This document shows positions 43,084-51,729 of a stretch of 64,000 nucleotides of DNA, piece after piece. Positions within the stretch are counted from its first letter, which is position 1, and every line of letters starts with the position of its first letter. The stretch is from UBA1563 sp041671545 (GTDB taxonomy: Bacteria > Bacteroidota > Ignavibacteria > Ignavibacteriales > Ignavibacteriaceae): contig JBAZBI010000002.1 in NCBI GenBank assembly GCA_041671545.1, positions 1-64,000 on the forward strand, in the 5' to 3' direction. The position numbers and the translations under genes were made by a program. A model generated the notes under the pieces. The model was not told where the DNA came from. It searched no databases and worked only from the letters and a program-made list of their open reading frames with translations.

Positions 43084-43545
43084 CTACTTTCCACTTGTAA
43101 CTATAACATTAAATTCTTCTTTTGTAATCGGTTGAATACTTAAACGGCTGCCGCGCTGAAGAAGTTTCATGTTTTGCAATTTGGGATTAGATTTTATTTC
43201 ATCCAGCGTAACCGGATTAGAAAATTTTTTCACAAACTTAATATCAACCATAAACCATGCGGGGTTTTGCGGATTGCTTTTCGGATCGAAGTGAAGACTT
43301 TCCGGATCAAAAGCGGTGTGATCCGGGTAACCGTCTTTTACAGCTTCACAAATACCGAAAACGCCGGTTAGTTCTGTATTGCTGTGATAGAACAAAACTT
43401 GATCGCCCGATTTTATTTCATCGCGTAAAAAATTTCGCGCTTGATAATTCCGTACTCCATCCCAAAAAACTTTTCTTTCTTTTGCCAAATCATCAATTGA
43501 GAACGCTTCCGGTTCAGATTTGAAGAGCCAATATTTTTTTGTCAT
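43084..43545 (-). CDS. EVE-domain protein
   Basis: This 153-residue protein is an EVE domain (KYWLFKSEPEAFSIDDL, WDGVRNYQARNFLRDEIKSGD, LFYHSNTE, AWFMVDIKFV). The EVE fold is a PUA/YTH relative that binds modified bases in DNA or RNA. It ends 22 bases before the transporter gene downstream and is the first gene of the minus-strand run to ogt. It occurs as a single-domain protein and also as a module of modification-dependent restriction enzymes. The nearby RM gene at 34594 is on the opposite strand, so no link is implied. Confidence 0.9.
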   Translation of the reverse strand: MTKKYWLFKSEPEAFSIDDLAKERKVFWDGVRNYQARNFLRDEIKSGDQVLFYHSNTELTGVFGICEAVKDGYPDHTAFDPESLHFDPKSNPQNPAWFMVDIKFVKKFSNPVTLDEIKSNPKLQNMKLLQRGSRLSIQPITKEEFNVIVTSGK

Positions 43546-43674
43546 TTACTTTTTTCTTTCAGTTATATTAATTCTAACACGAAAAAAATCTGTAAGGTTT
43601 CATTAAACTAAGTTTTTCTTATCTAAAAATAGAAAATAAAAAGGATGGAGTGAAATGTCGGCGGGTCTTAAAGT

Positions 43675-43730
43675 CACAGACTAAAGTCTGTGCTACGAAT
43701 TTTTCTCCGTAGCGCAGACTTCAGTCTGCG
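43675..43730. repeat. REP pair (BIME) left of the transposase gene
   Basis: CACAGACT-AA-AGTCTGTG (43675-43692) and CGCAGACT-TC-AGTCTGCG (43713-43730) flank a spacer bounded by GCTACG and CGTAGC. It lies 19 bases beyond the 3' end of the RAYT gene. Confidence 0.8.
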
Positions 43731-43749
43731 AATAGAAGTTTATAAACTG

Positions 43750-44337
43750 TTAAAAAAAATCAGAATTGAAGTATGAATATTTCCAATCTTCCGGCTTAGA
43801 CACTAATCCTGCTTTTACCGGATTGTTAAGTACATAGTTGATGATATTATACATTTCGTTAGCATCTCTAATCAATCTGTCAAAACTTTCAACTTGCCAA
43901 AACTTGCCCGTTTTCATTAATACTTGATTACATTCACGCGCAGTAGAACCCTTTATCAATTTCATTACATCACTCACGGTATGGACTTCACTTAAAAGTC
44001 TAAAAACCAAATGAACATGGTTTGGCATAATGCAATAACAAATTAATTTGTAAACTGTATTATCCAATGAATGAAGCTTCTCCTGATTAATACCGGCAAT
44101 TTTTTCGTCAGAAAGATATTTTAATCCATTTTCATTCTGATCAAGAAGTTCATCATATTTTACAAATATCTTTTTCTCTTTAAGTGTAGGATCATCATTT
44201 GGTAATTTAATTTGTTCCCGTAAGTGAAGAATCTGTTTCAATGGAATGCTGTCCGCAAGACGATAGGTTATAAAATATTCACCTCCGTTATAATAAAGAT
44301 GTGGCAAATTCCTTCTATGAAAATGTCTCTGTTCCAT
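43750..44337 (-). CDS. REP-associated tyrosine transposase (RAYT)
   Basis: This 195-residue Y1 HUH endonuclease has its metal-binding pair at His107 and His109 (IMPNHVHLVF) and likely catalytic Tyr168 in IINYVLNNPVKAGLV. RNLPHLYYNGGEYFITYRL is the usual opening. RAYTs mobilise REP hairpins by single-strand cutting; they are usually single-copy and domesticated. REP pairs of one family lie on both sides, so it is a REPtron. The gene is intact. Confidence 0.92.
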   Translation of the reverse strand: MEQRHFHRRNLPHLYYNGGEYFITYRLADSIPLKQILHLREQIKLPNDDPTLKEKKIFVKYDELLDQNENGLKYLSDEKIAGINQEKLHSLDNTVYKLICYCIMPNHVHLVFRLLSEVHTVSDVMKLIKGSTARECNQVLMKTGKFWQVESFDRLIRDANEMYNIINYVLNNPVKAGLVSKPEDWKYSYFNSDFF

Positions 44338-44357
44338 GATGTAATTTAATAAAAAAC

Positions 44358-44410
44358 ACAGACTGAAGTCTGTATTACGAATATTTTCGTAGCGCGGACT
44401 TCAGTCTGCG
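44358..44410. repeat. REP pair (BIME) right of the transposase gene
   Basis: ACAGACT-GA-AGTCTGT and CGCGGACT-TC-AGTCTGCG (the latter with one mismatch between its arms) have the same order and orientation as the left pair. It begins 20 bases before the RAYT start codon on the minus strand. Confidence 0.8.
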
Positions 44411-44463
44411 TTTGTCTTAATCCCCAAAAACACATAGAATGAATTCTGGGTTACGTGATGGAA

Positions 44464-44476
44464 ACTTCAGTCTGCG
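44464..44476. repeat. Solitary REP fragment
   Basis: ACTTCAGTCTGCG is the right half of a REP of the same family, just before the 3' end of the TonB receptor gene. Confidence 0.55.
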
Positions 44477-44477
44477 C

Positions 44478-46688
44478 TTAAAAACTAAAACTCGCTCCTA
44501 CAACCACCGTTCTCCTGCCAAAGTAACTTGAAATTTCTTTTCGTTCGGAATAGTCAGGTGAATAATAATATCCGAAAATGTTTTTTAGATCAAGAATGTT
44601 TAATCCTTCGAGATAAAAGACAGTGCTGAACCTATCAAACAGCGTTGTGAAATAGGTAATTCGCAAATCCAACCGCTTATAATTTTGAAAACGTGATGAG
44701 TTTTTTACTCCGTAAACAGGTTCGTAAACATTTTCGGTTAATCGATAATCCGAGCCGATTACAGGTGTATAAGGTCTGCCTGTTGCATATTTAAAATTTA
44801 TTCCAACTTGCCAGTTTGCTGCAATAAAATATTTTGCGATCAACGAAAAGTTGTGGGTGATATCGAATGAACTGCTTGTTAATTGCTCAAAGTCCATCCA
44901 TTTTCTTTTTGTGTTGATAAATCCATACGAAATCCAACCGCTCCAGCCGTTGGTTAATGTGCTTTTAAGAATAACATCAACACCATCAGCAAAACCTTTT
45001 CCACCATTGTCGTAATTAATCAGTGAATTTTCCAGTGGAAGATTTTTATAATCTTTATGGTAAAGTTCTATTCTGAATGAGTTGTCCTCATCAAAAATAT
45101 AATCATATGAAAGAACATAATGGATAGCTTTCATCGATTTTAGATTCGGATTTCCATCAACAGACGAAAATAATCTCGGATCGGGGAGTTGGTTGAAAAT
45201 TCCCCATGCGGTTTTTAATGTTGAGTGCTCATTAAACTTGTATGATAAATTCACACGTGGATTGATCCAATCAAGTTTTAACGAAGGAATATTGTCGTAC
45301 CTAATTCCGACAGCGCTTGCAAAATTTTCTATTCCAAAAGTGTTTGCGGATTCCAGTTCCATATAACCCCCGATCCTTGAACCCAAAATATCGGCATCTA
45401 TTACTTTTCTTTGGACCTCGGGGCGAATATTGTAATCGTTGTTCGGGATTTGTCCGAGATAGTTTACTTTTCTTTTTTCATATTCAACTCCGGAAAGTAA
45501 CCTGCTGCGCGAACTAATAAAATATTCAAAATCATTTCTGAATGAATAAACTTTATCTGTTTTTATTAGATCGAGTACGCCGAGTTTCCACTGGTTTGAA
45601 TAGTTGCTAACGGAAAAACTATTCTTCATTACTAGTTTGGAAAAAAGAATATTTGAATGTTGGAGATTGATGAATTTGCTCTGCGTATTTCCATCAAATG
45701 TTCCTTCGTACTCAGTTTGTTCAACACTAACACCTTGAATATCTCGCGCGTAAATGCCGAATAATTTCAATTTGCCCGTTTTTGAATAGGCATAATTCAC
45801 GCTTCCGGTAATATTTTTAGAAGTCGGCGCCGCAGTAAATTTTTCCAATCCACCGTTTAACCAAAAAATTGGTTTGGTGAATGATTGATCATAATTAAAA
45901 CTGAATCCGAGTTTGTCTTCAATAATCGGAAGTTCGGCGGAGAAATTTGTATTCGCCAAAGAAATTCCAAAGCTGCTGTGCATATATGTTGGAACTCCTT
46001 TTGTTTCGATATCTAAAACCCCTGAGAGTACATTACCGTACTTTGCCGAAAATCCACCGCTTGAAAAATACATTCCTTTTATAAATTCATTTTTCAGATT
46101 TGAAAACAAACTCCCGTAAGTTGATTCGTACGAAAACGGGTGGTAGATTAATGCTTGATCTATCATGGTTATTGTTTCAATCGGATCACCGCCGCGAACG
46201 TAAAGTTCGGCGCTTTCGGAAACTTGTGTAATGCCGGGTATTGTTTTTAGCGATTGAAATAAATCCGCAGCGCCGCCGGGAGTAGTTAACACATCGATCC
46301 GGCTTAATACCAATCCTTTTCCTTTTTCAGAGCCGAATGAACTTGCGGAGACAACCGACTCTTTCATCTTTAGCGCAGATTCTTTTAATTCAATATCGAT
46401 TGTAATTTTCTTTTGATCTTGCAAATCCAATTCTTTGTTGAATTTTTCATATCCGATAAGATTTGCATTCAAGATAATTTTGTCTTTCAATTTTGTTGAA
46501 AAGGAAAATTTACCTTGATCATCGCTCATCGCGCCGTCACCGGAATTGGATATGAAAACCATCACCATCGGCAATGGTTTTTTATCTTCATCAAAAATAT
46601 TTCCTTCTATTTTTATTTTGGATTGAGAAAATAAATTTCCGAGCAACAGCAGTACGCTTATAAATATTTTAGATTTCATTTGTTTCAT
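44478..46688 (-). CDS. TonB-dependent outer-membrane receptor
   Basis: This 736-residue protein has a signal peptide, an N-terminal carboxypeptidase-regulatory-like domain (KIKIEGNIFDEDKKPLPMVM), a plug (LFQSLKTIPGITQVSESAEL, YVRGGDPIETITMID) and a beta barrel ending in FSF. AAGGAA precedes the ATG at 46688. No SusD partner is encoded, so the substrate is unknown; siderophore, peptide or cofactor are possible. It follows the TPR-like gene by 29 bases and shares its candidate operator, so it is likely controlled by the winged-helix regulator. Confidence 0.9.
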   Translation of the reverse strand: MKQMKSKIFISVLLLLGNLFSQSKIKIEGNIFDEDKKPLPMVMVFISNSGDGAMSDDQGKFSFSTKLKDKIILNANLIGYEKFNKELDLQDQKKITIDIELKESALKMKESVVSASSFGSEKGKGLVLSRIDVLTTPGGAADLFQSLKTIPGITQVSESAELYVRGGDPIETITMIDQALIYHPFSYESTYGSLFSNLKNEFIKGMYFSSGGFSAKYGNVLSGVLDIETKGVPTYMHSSFGISLANTNFSAELPIIEDKLGFSFNYDQSFTKPIFWLNGGLEKFTAAPTSKNITGSVNYAYSKTGKLKLFGIYARDIQGVSVEQTEYEGTFDGNTQSKFINLQHSNILFSKLVMKNSFSVSNYSNQWKLGVLDLIKTDKVYSFRNDFEYFISSRSRLLSGVEYEKRKVNYLGQIPNNDYNIRPEVQRKVIDADILGSRIGGYMELESANTFGIENFASAVGIRYDNIPSLKLDWINPRVNLSYKFNEHSTLKTAWGIFNQLPDPRLFSSVDGNPNLKSMKAIHYVLSYDYIFDEDNSFRIELYHKDYKNLPLENSLINYDNGGKGFADGVDVILKSTLTNGWSGWISYGFINTKRKWMDFEQLTSSSFDITHNFSLIAKYFIAANWQVGINFKYATGRPYTPVIGSDYRLTENVYEPVYGVKNSSRFQNYKRLDLRITYFTTLFDRFSTVFYLEGLNILDLKNIFGYYYSPDYSERKEISSYFGRRTVVVGASFSF

Positions 46689-46717
46689 TTGTTTCCTTTT
46701 TATCTGTCAACTTCTTA

Positions 46718-47512
46718 TTAAAAAGTATTCTTTGTACCGTTTTTCGATTTCTCTAAATTCGGAAGCAGCACATATTTAACCCAAGAATATTCCGGTTCAA
46801 TCGAGAGAGCTTTTTTATAAACAAAGATTGCCGCGTCGGACATTTCCAGTTTTTCGTTTGCAATTCCGGTCCAGGCTAATGCGTCAAGGTATCCCCAATT
46901 AATCAACGACGATGAATTCTCTACTTCTTTTTCAAAAAGAGAAATGGTCTTGCTGAAATTCTCAAGTCCTTCTTTTACACTTCCACCAAACGCTGCGGGA
47001 GTATTCAATTTCATTATTCCATGGATGAGATAGGCTCTTGGATTGTTTGGGTTGATGGCTTCAGCTTCGCCAAGGAGTGCATTAATTCTCGGTGAAAGCG
47101 TCATTGCTTCCGCCCAGTTGTAAGTTATTTTCATCATTAAGATTGAAGCAAGCAAAGTTTTTCCTTCTGATCCAAAACCTTTTGCTGAAGAAATTTTTTC
47201 TGCGTGTTCAACTGCCTGATTTACATATTTATCGAACAATGCTTTATCGCGCGAACCAATTTCTAAAAATCGATATTCAACGTAGGTTAAATTGTAAAGA
47301 GCCGGGAAGTTTGTTGAATCAGCCGCATAAATTTTGCCGAATATATCATGCGCTTTCTGAAACGTTTCTTTGTCATAGGAAACGTAAGCCTTTTTGGCGA
47401 GCGCAATACCTTCTTTCATTTGTTCGTTTGGTGTTAGCGCAAATGAAATTTGCAGAAGCGAGCCGAGCAGAAAGAAGAACACGAACAGTTTTGTTGAAAT
47501 TGAATTTTTCAT
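46718..47512 (-). CDS. Exported TPR-like protein
   Basis: The ATG at 47512 has an AAAGGA site and gives a signal peptide (MKNSISTKLFVFFFLLGSLL). The remaining ~240 residues are helical repeats of TPR type (ALYNLTYVEYRF, RAYLIHGIMKL, AAIFVYKKALSIEPEYSWVK). The upstream in-frame start would add 18 residues running through the candidate operator region. It leads the TonB receptor gene and may bind or sense its cargo in the periplasm. Confidence 0.8.
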   Translation of the reverse strand: MKNSISTKLFVFFFLLGSLLQISFALTPNEQMKEGIALAKKAYVSYDKETFQKAHDIFGKIYAADSTNFPALYNLTYVEYRFLEIGSRDKALFDKYVNQAVEHAEKISSAKGFGSEGKTLLASILMMKITYNWAEAMTLSPRINALLGEAEAINPNNPRAYLIHGIMKLNTPAAFGGSVKEGLENFSKTISLFEKEVENSSSLINWGYLDALAWTGIANEKLEMSDAAIFVYKKALSIEPEYSWVKYVLLPNLEKSKNGTKNTF

Positions 47513-47538
47513 TTTTGATCCTTTTCTATTATTATTAA

Positions 47539-47561
47539 ATAAAGTGCTTTGATTTCCAAAG
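47539..47561. promoter_or_regulatory. Candidate operator 2 for the winged-helix regulator
   Basis: CTTTG-ATTTC-CAAAG (47547-47561) is preceded by ATAAAGTG and matches the site at 48486-48508 at 20 of 23 positions. A -10-like TATCTATG lies just upstream on the minus strand (47564-47571). The site is 27-49 bases before the start of the TPR-like gene. Confidence 0.55.
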
Positions 47562-47578
47562 TCCATAGATAAAAAATT

Positions 47579-47875
47579 TTATTTTTTAATTAGTTTTTCT
47601 AATTGAGCTACATACAATTCAAATGCTTTAATTCCGGTTTTTGTGAGCGAGTAAACGGTTTTCGGTTTTCGGTCAATAAATTCTTTTTTAACTGAAATAT
47701 AGTTTGCCTCTTCGAGTTTCTTCAGATGAACGCTCAGGTTTCCATCGGTTGCGTTAACTTTTTCTTTTAGAAAATTAAATTCCGCTTCTTCCAAAGTAAT
47801 CAGTACAGACATAATTGCCAGCCTGATCCGCGAATGGATAATATCGTCTAAATTTTGATAATCAAATTCACTCAC
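47579..47875 (-). CDS. Winged-helix transcriptional regulator
   Basis: The product is 98 residues from the GTG at 47875, preferred over 47917 because the longer form would add 14 basic residues not typical of the family and overlap the upstream gene. DDIIHSRIRLAIMSVLI, NFLKEKVNATDGNLSVHLKKLEEANYI and YSLTKTGIKAFELYV define a MarR/ArsR-like winged helix of the kind paired with multi-helix membrane proteins. It lacks a sensor domain. Two palindromes with CTTTG/CAAAG arms upstream of this operon and of the next one are probable binding sites. Confidence 0.82.
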   Translation of the reverse strand: MSEFDYQNLDDIIHSRIRLAIMSVLITLEEAEFNFLKEKVNATDGNLSVHLKKLEEANYISVKKEFIDRKPKTVYSLTKTGIKAFELYVAQLEKLIKK

Positions 47876-47879
47876 GGTA

Positions 47880-48470
47880 TTATTTCGCTTCCTTTTTTGA
47901 ATTAAGATAAAAAACAAATCCCGGAATTACCTGAAGACCCAACATCATTAGAGCCATAATTAATATTTGAATGATGTTCGCTATAAAAAACATCGCAATT
48001 CCACCACACCACCAACCGAGCGCTAATAGCTTCACCCATTTTGAGTCGTAAACAGTTCCACTAATAAAATAAGCGGCGCCGAGTACCGTTGACATCAGGG
48101 GACTTAACGCCAAACCGTTGATCATTCCGGAAGATGTTGCAATAAAACCAATAATTGTCATCGATAAGCCTGCGCTTATCCATACGCTGTTTAATATTTT
48201 TCCGGCAAAAGTTCTCACGTGTTTTTCATGTTTCTTACTGAAAACTGATGTGAGAGTGTAAATCCATCCAAAGCCAATAAGAACAACCCAAACCCAGGGG
48301 GAATTTGTTGGCAGTTTAAAAACAAATCCCAAATAGACCGACATCAATCCTAAAAAGACAAGAATTCCCCAAAGGATGTATCCTTTTCCGTTTTCAACAA
48401 CGGATCTTTTACTATCCTCAATTACCTTTCTAATAAAAACAAGTTCATCAATTGCTGTTCGATCATCCAT
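47880..48470 (-). CDS. Membrane protein paired with the winged-helix regulator
   Basis: This 196-residue protein has an N-terminal cytoplasmic segment of about 30 residues and five or six membrane helices (for example ILWGILVFLGLMSVYLGFVF and WVWVVLIGFGWIYTL). No transport motif was found. It shares a transcript with the regulator 4 bases downstream, so it may hold or release the regulator at the membrane; this is inference from the arrangement. Confidence 0.8.
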   Translation of the reverse strand: MDDRTAIDELVFIRKVIEDSKRSVVENGKGYILWGILVFLGLMSVYLGFVFKLPTNSPWVWVVLIGFGWIYTLTSVFSKKHEKHVRTFAGKILNSVWISAGLSMTIIGFIATSSGMINGLALSPLMSTVLGAAYFISGTVYDSKWVKLLALGWWCGGIAMFFIANIIQILIMALMMLGLQVIPGFVFYLNSKKEAK

Positions 48471-48485
48471 TTAAAGCCTCGTTTA

Positions 48486-48508
48486 ATAAAGTACTTTGTT
48501 TTACAAAG
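48486..48508. promoter_or_regulatory. Candidate operator 1 for the winged-helix regulator
   Basis: CTTTGT-TTT-ACAAAG (48494-48508) is preceded by ATAAAGTA. It lies directly downstream of the -10 element on the minus strand, where a bound repressor would block the start site. The same element occurs before the TPR-like gene. Confidence 0.6.
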
Positions 48509-48516
48509 CAAACATA
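48509..48516 (-). promoter_or_regulatory. -10 element (TAnnTTTG) of the membrane-protein/regulator operon
   Basis: TATGTTTG on the minus strand fits the Bacteroidota -10 form and abuts the palindromic operator. Confidence 0.55.
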
Positions 48517-48739
48517 CAAAACAAAATCGCGTTTGTCAAGTGAGGTGCTATATTTTTTTGCTGATTGGCATAGGAAATTATAGTTTTTACCATTTTTGTC
48601 TGATAAGCGGTTTTATTATTCCATAGAAGTCCCTTAATAACCAATGAGAATTCACTATTTTTTCACGACAACAAAAACTTTTTCTTCAACATCTTATAAG
48701 ATTGAAGAAGATTATTTTATCACCATACCAAGGAGCGAT

Positions 48740-50089
48740 ATGAGAACTTTCTTTTCATTTGCTTTGCCGATTTTCTTTTTTTCAGCAATCGGTTTAAGCG
48801 GTAATGCGGCAACAAAGCCGTTTCCCTATCCAATTGAACAACATAAAATGGCTAACGGATTAAATGTGGTTACAGTAAAATTCGACAGCCCCGGAATAGC
48901 GTCATTCTTTCTCGTTGTGCGTGTCGGTTCGAGGAATGAAGTTGAAGAAGGCGTTACCGGATTTGCCCATTTCTTTGAACACATGATGTTCCGCGGAACG
49001 GAAAAATATGATAAAGACAAATACAACGAAGAATTAAAAGCGATTGGCGCATCTGCAAATGCTAATACTTCGCTTGACAGAACAATTTATAACATGACCG
49101 GCAACGCACAAAAGTTGGAAAAAATGTTTGAGCTTGAATCGGACCGTTTCCAAAATTTACATTACCCGATTCACGATTTTAAAACTGAAGCCGGTGCGGT
49201 TAAAGGCGAATACACTAAAAATATCGCTTCGCCATTTGCGCAGTTAGAAGAGAATATCGCCAACACCGCTTTCGATGCCCATACGTATAAACACACAACG
49301 ATGGGATTTTTAAAAGATATTATTGATATGCCGAACCAATACGAATATTCGTTAAAATTTTTCAATCGTTTTTATAGACCGGAATACACAACACTTTTAG
49401 TTGTTGGTGATGTTACTCCCGATCAAGTTAACAAACTTGCGGAAAAATATTTTGGCAAATGGGAACGCGGAAATTATGAAGCGAAAATTCCCGTTGAACC
49501 GGAACAGAAAGCTGCGAGATACACGCATCTCCAAAACGGTAGTATTCCTCCATATGTCAGCTTAAATTTCAAAGGTCCGGGTTTTAATGCTGAAAGTATG
49601 GATTCCCCGTCGCTTGATATTTTGTGCACAATATTATTTTCACAAAATTCAAAACTTTACCAAAAACTTGTTCTTGAAGAGCAAAAAGTTCGCAGCATAG
49701 ACGGCGGAATTTATGACACGCGCGATCCCAATTTAATCTCCGTTGATGCATCGATTGTAAATAAAAACGATATGCAGTATGTAAAAGATGAAGTGACAAA
49801 AGCCATCGAATCAGTAAAAGCAAGCGGTGTTGATGAAAAAATATTGGCAGAAACAAAATCAAGATTAAAATATAGTTTTGCGATGGGAATAGATAATCCC
49901 TCTTCTATAGCGAATACTTTAAGCCACATTATTCAACTTACCGGCAATCCCGAATCGATAAACCATCTTTATGAAAATTATGAAAAAGTAACGGTAGAAG
50001 ATTTAAAAACTGTAGCTAAAAAATATTTCACTGCCGAAAGACTAACCATCGGCACAATCTCCGCCGATGCGGAAGGAGGAGTAAAGTAA
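48740..50089 (+). CDS. M16 zinc peptidase, active member of a tandem pair
   Basis: The protein has 449 residues from the ATG at 48740, which has an AAGGAG site and gives a signal peptide; an upstream in-frame ATG adds an implausible leader. The inverted zinc motif H77-F-F-E80-H81 and third ligand Glu157 (VKGEYTK) are intact. M16 enzymes clamp and cut short unfolded peptides, here probably in the periplasm. Its stop codon overlaps the next M16 gene's start by one base, so the two are made together. Confidence 0.92.
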   Translation: MRTFFSFALPIFFFSAIGLSGNAATKPFPYPIEQHKMANGLNVVTVKFDSPGIASFFLVVRVGSRNEVEEGVTGFAHFFEHMMFRGTEKYDKDKYNEELKAIGASANANTSLDRTIYNMTGNAQKLEKMFELESDRFQNLHYPIHDFKTEAGAVKGEYTKNIASPFAQLEENIANTAFDAHTYKHTTMGFLKDIIDMPNQYEYSLKFFNRFYRPEYTTLLVVGDVTPDQVNKLAEKYFGKWERGNYEAKIPVEPEQKAARYTHLQNGSIPPYVSLNFKGPGFNAESMDSPSLDILCTILFSQNSKLYQKLVLEEQKVRSIDGGIYDTRDPNLISVDASIVNKNDMQYVKDEVTKAIESVKASGVDEKILAETKSRLKYSFAMGIDNPSSIANTLSHIIQLTGNPESINHLYENYEKVTVEDLKTVAKKYFTAERLTIGTISADAEGGVK

Positions 50090-51621
50090 TGAAAACATTT
50101 ATGCTTGGAATTTTATTATTCGGTTCATTGCTTGCTCAAGAGGTAGTTGAATTAAAACTGCCGAACACAAACAAAGTAACTATCAAATTGATGTTTAAGA
50201 ACGGCTCTGTATGCGATCCCGCCGGAAAAGAAGGATTAACGTACCTCTCTTCCGCATTGATAACACAAGGTGGAACCGGAGACATGACTTACGCCGACAT
50301 TCAAAATAAAATTTATCCATGGGCGGCTGGTTACGGCTCTTCTGTTGATAAAGAAGTTTCTATTTTCACGTTTGAAGTTCATCAAGACTTTTTAAATGAT
50401 TTCTATCCAATTCTAAAAGGATTAATTCTTAATCCGTCATTCTCCCAAAACGATTTTGACCGGGTAAAAAGAAATCAACAGAATTATGTTGACCAGGTTA
50501 TCCGCGCTTCTTCCGACGAAGAGTATTCTAAAAAAGCGTTGGAAGATTTTCTTTTTAGAGGAACAAAATATCAACACATGGTTCAAGGAAAAACTGAAAG
50601 TGTAAAAGCAATTACGTTGGAAGATGTAAAAAATCATTATAAAAATTTCTTTACGAAAAATAACTTGATGATCGGAATTGCAGGAAATTATTCAAGTGCA
50701 TTTCTTTCAACTTTGAAAAAAGATCTGCAAAATCTTTCTGCTGTAAAACCGGTTCTTCCCGCACAAATTCAACCGAAAGCACCAAAGGGAATCAACGTTG
50801 AAATCATTCAAAAGGATAATGCGTTTGGTTCTGCAATCTTCGCCGGATTCCCGATGAACCTTACCCGGAAGAATGACGACTTCACCGCAATGATGGTAGC
50901 AAATTCATATTTGGGTGAACACAGAAAATCTTATGGACGGTTGTACCAGAAACTGCGCGAAACCCGATCGATGAATTATGGCGATTACTCTTATATCGAA
51001 TGGTACGATAACGGCGGAAGAAATATGTTGCAGCCTTCCGGAACGCCGCGATCGACAAATTATTTTTCGTTTTGGATTCGTCCCGTACAAATTGCAAAGC
51101 AGTTGAAACAGCAATACAAAGAATTGGAAAACATTAATATCGGGCATGCGCATTACGCTATACGTTTAGCTGTGCGCGAAATTGATAATCTTGTAAAAAA
51201 TGGAATGACAAAAAAAGATTTTGAAGCCACTCGAACTTTTTTAAGAAGTTATATAAAACTTTACGTGCAAACTCCTTCAGGTCGACTTGGATATTTGATG
51301 GATTCCAAGTTTTATGGTAAAAAAGATTACGTTAACGAAATGGATAAACAGCTTGCAAAACTTTCTCTTGCCGATGTGAATAAAGCAATCAAAAAACATT
51401 GGCAGGTTGAAAACATGTGCGTTGCCATCGTTACCGACAAAAGTGAGGCCGAGCCTTTAGCTAAAAGCCTGAAAGAGAATCTACTTTCGCCGATGAGCTA
51501 TTCTAATATCGTGAAAGCTGGTTTGCCAAAAGAAGTGTTGGATGAAGATGGCGCTGTGGCAAATTTTAAGTTGAATGTTAATGAAGTAAAAATCATTAAT
51601 TCGGCAGATACCTTTAAGTAA
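50089..51621 (+). CDS. M16-family protein, inactive partner
   Basis: This 510-residue protein with a signal peptide has the M16 two-domain fold (KNGSVCDPAGKEGLTYLSSALI, GRLYQKLRETRSMNYGDYSYI) but no HxxEH motif. The second member of such tandem pairs usually lacks zinc and supplies the substrate-binding half of the clam-shell, including the R/Y pair of this kind (RETRSMNY). It is coupled to the active enzyme upstream. Confidence 0.92.
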   Translation: MKTFMLGILLFGSLLAQEVVELKLPNTNKVTIKLMFKNGSVCDPAGKEGLTYLSSALITQGGTGDMTYADIQNKIYPWAAGYGSSVDKEVSIFTFEVHQDFLNDFYPILKGLILNPSFSQNDFDRVKRNQQNYVDQVIRASSDEEYSKKALEDFLFRGTKYQHMVQGKTESVKAITLEDVKNHYKNFFTKNNLMIGIAGNYSSAFLSTLKKDLQNLSAVKPVLPAQIQPKAPKGINVEIIQKDNAFGSAIFAGFPMNLTRKNDDFTAMMVANSYLGEHRKSYGRLYQKLRETRSMNYGDYSYIEWYDNGGRNMLQPSGTPRSTNYFSFWIRPVQIAKQLKQQYKELENINIGHAHYAIRLAVREIDNLVKNGMTKKDFEATRTFLRSYIKLYVQTPSGRLGYLMDSKFYGKKDYVNEMDKQLAKLSLADVNKAIKKHWQVENMCVAIVTDKSEAEPLAKSLKENLLSPMSYSNIVKAGLPKEVLDEDGAVANFKLNVNEVKIINSADTFK

Positions 51622-51662
51622 GTTTTCTTAACAAAATTGGACGCGGATTTTATAAGATTTAG

Positions 51663-51707
51663 TTAAGATCAATTAAGATTATCATAAAAAATCATAATTG
51701 ATCTTAA
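51663..51707. repeat. 13-bp perfect inverted repeat between convergent genes
   Basis: TTAAGATCAATTA pairs exactly with TAATTGATCTTAA across a 19-base loop. It stands between the ends of the M16 gene and the K+ channel gene, with no T-tract. It may act as a weak two-way terminator. Confidence 0.6.
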
Positions 51708-51729
51708 CGGATCTGCGTTCCATCTTCTT

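Noticed and set aside
43084..43545. EVE protein as part of a modification-dependent restriction system
   Set aside because: No endonuclease gene adjoins it on the same strand. The RM fusion is over 6 kb away in the opposite direction.
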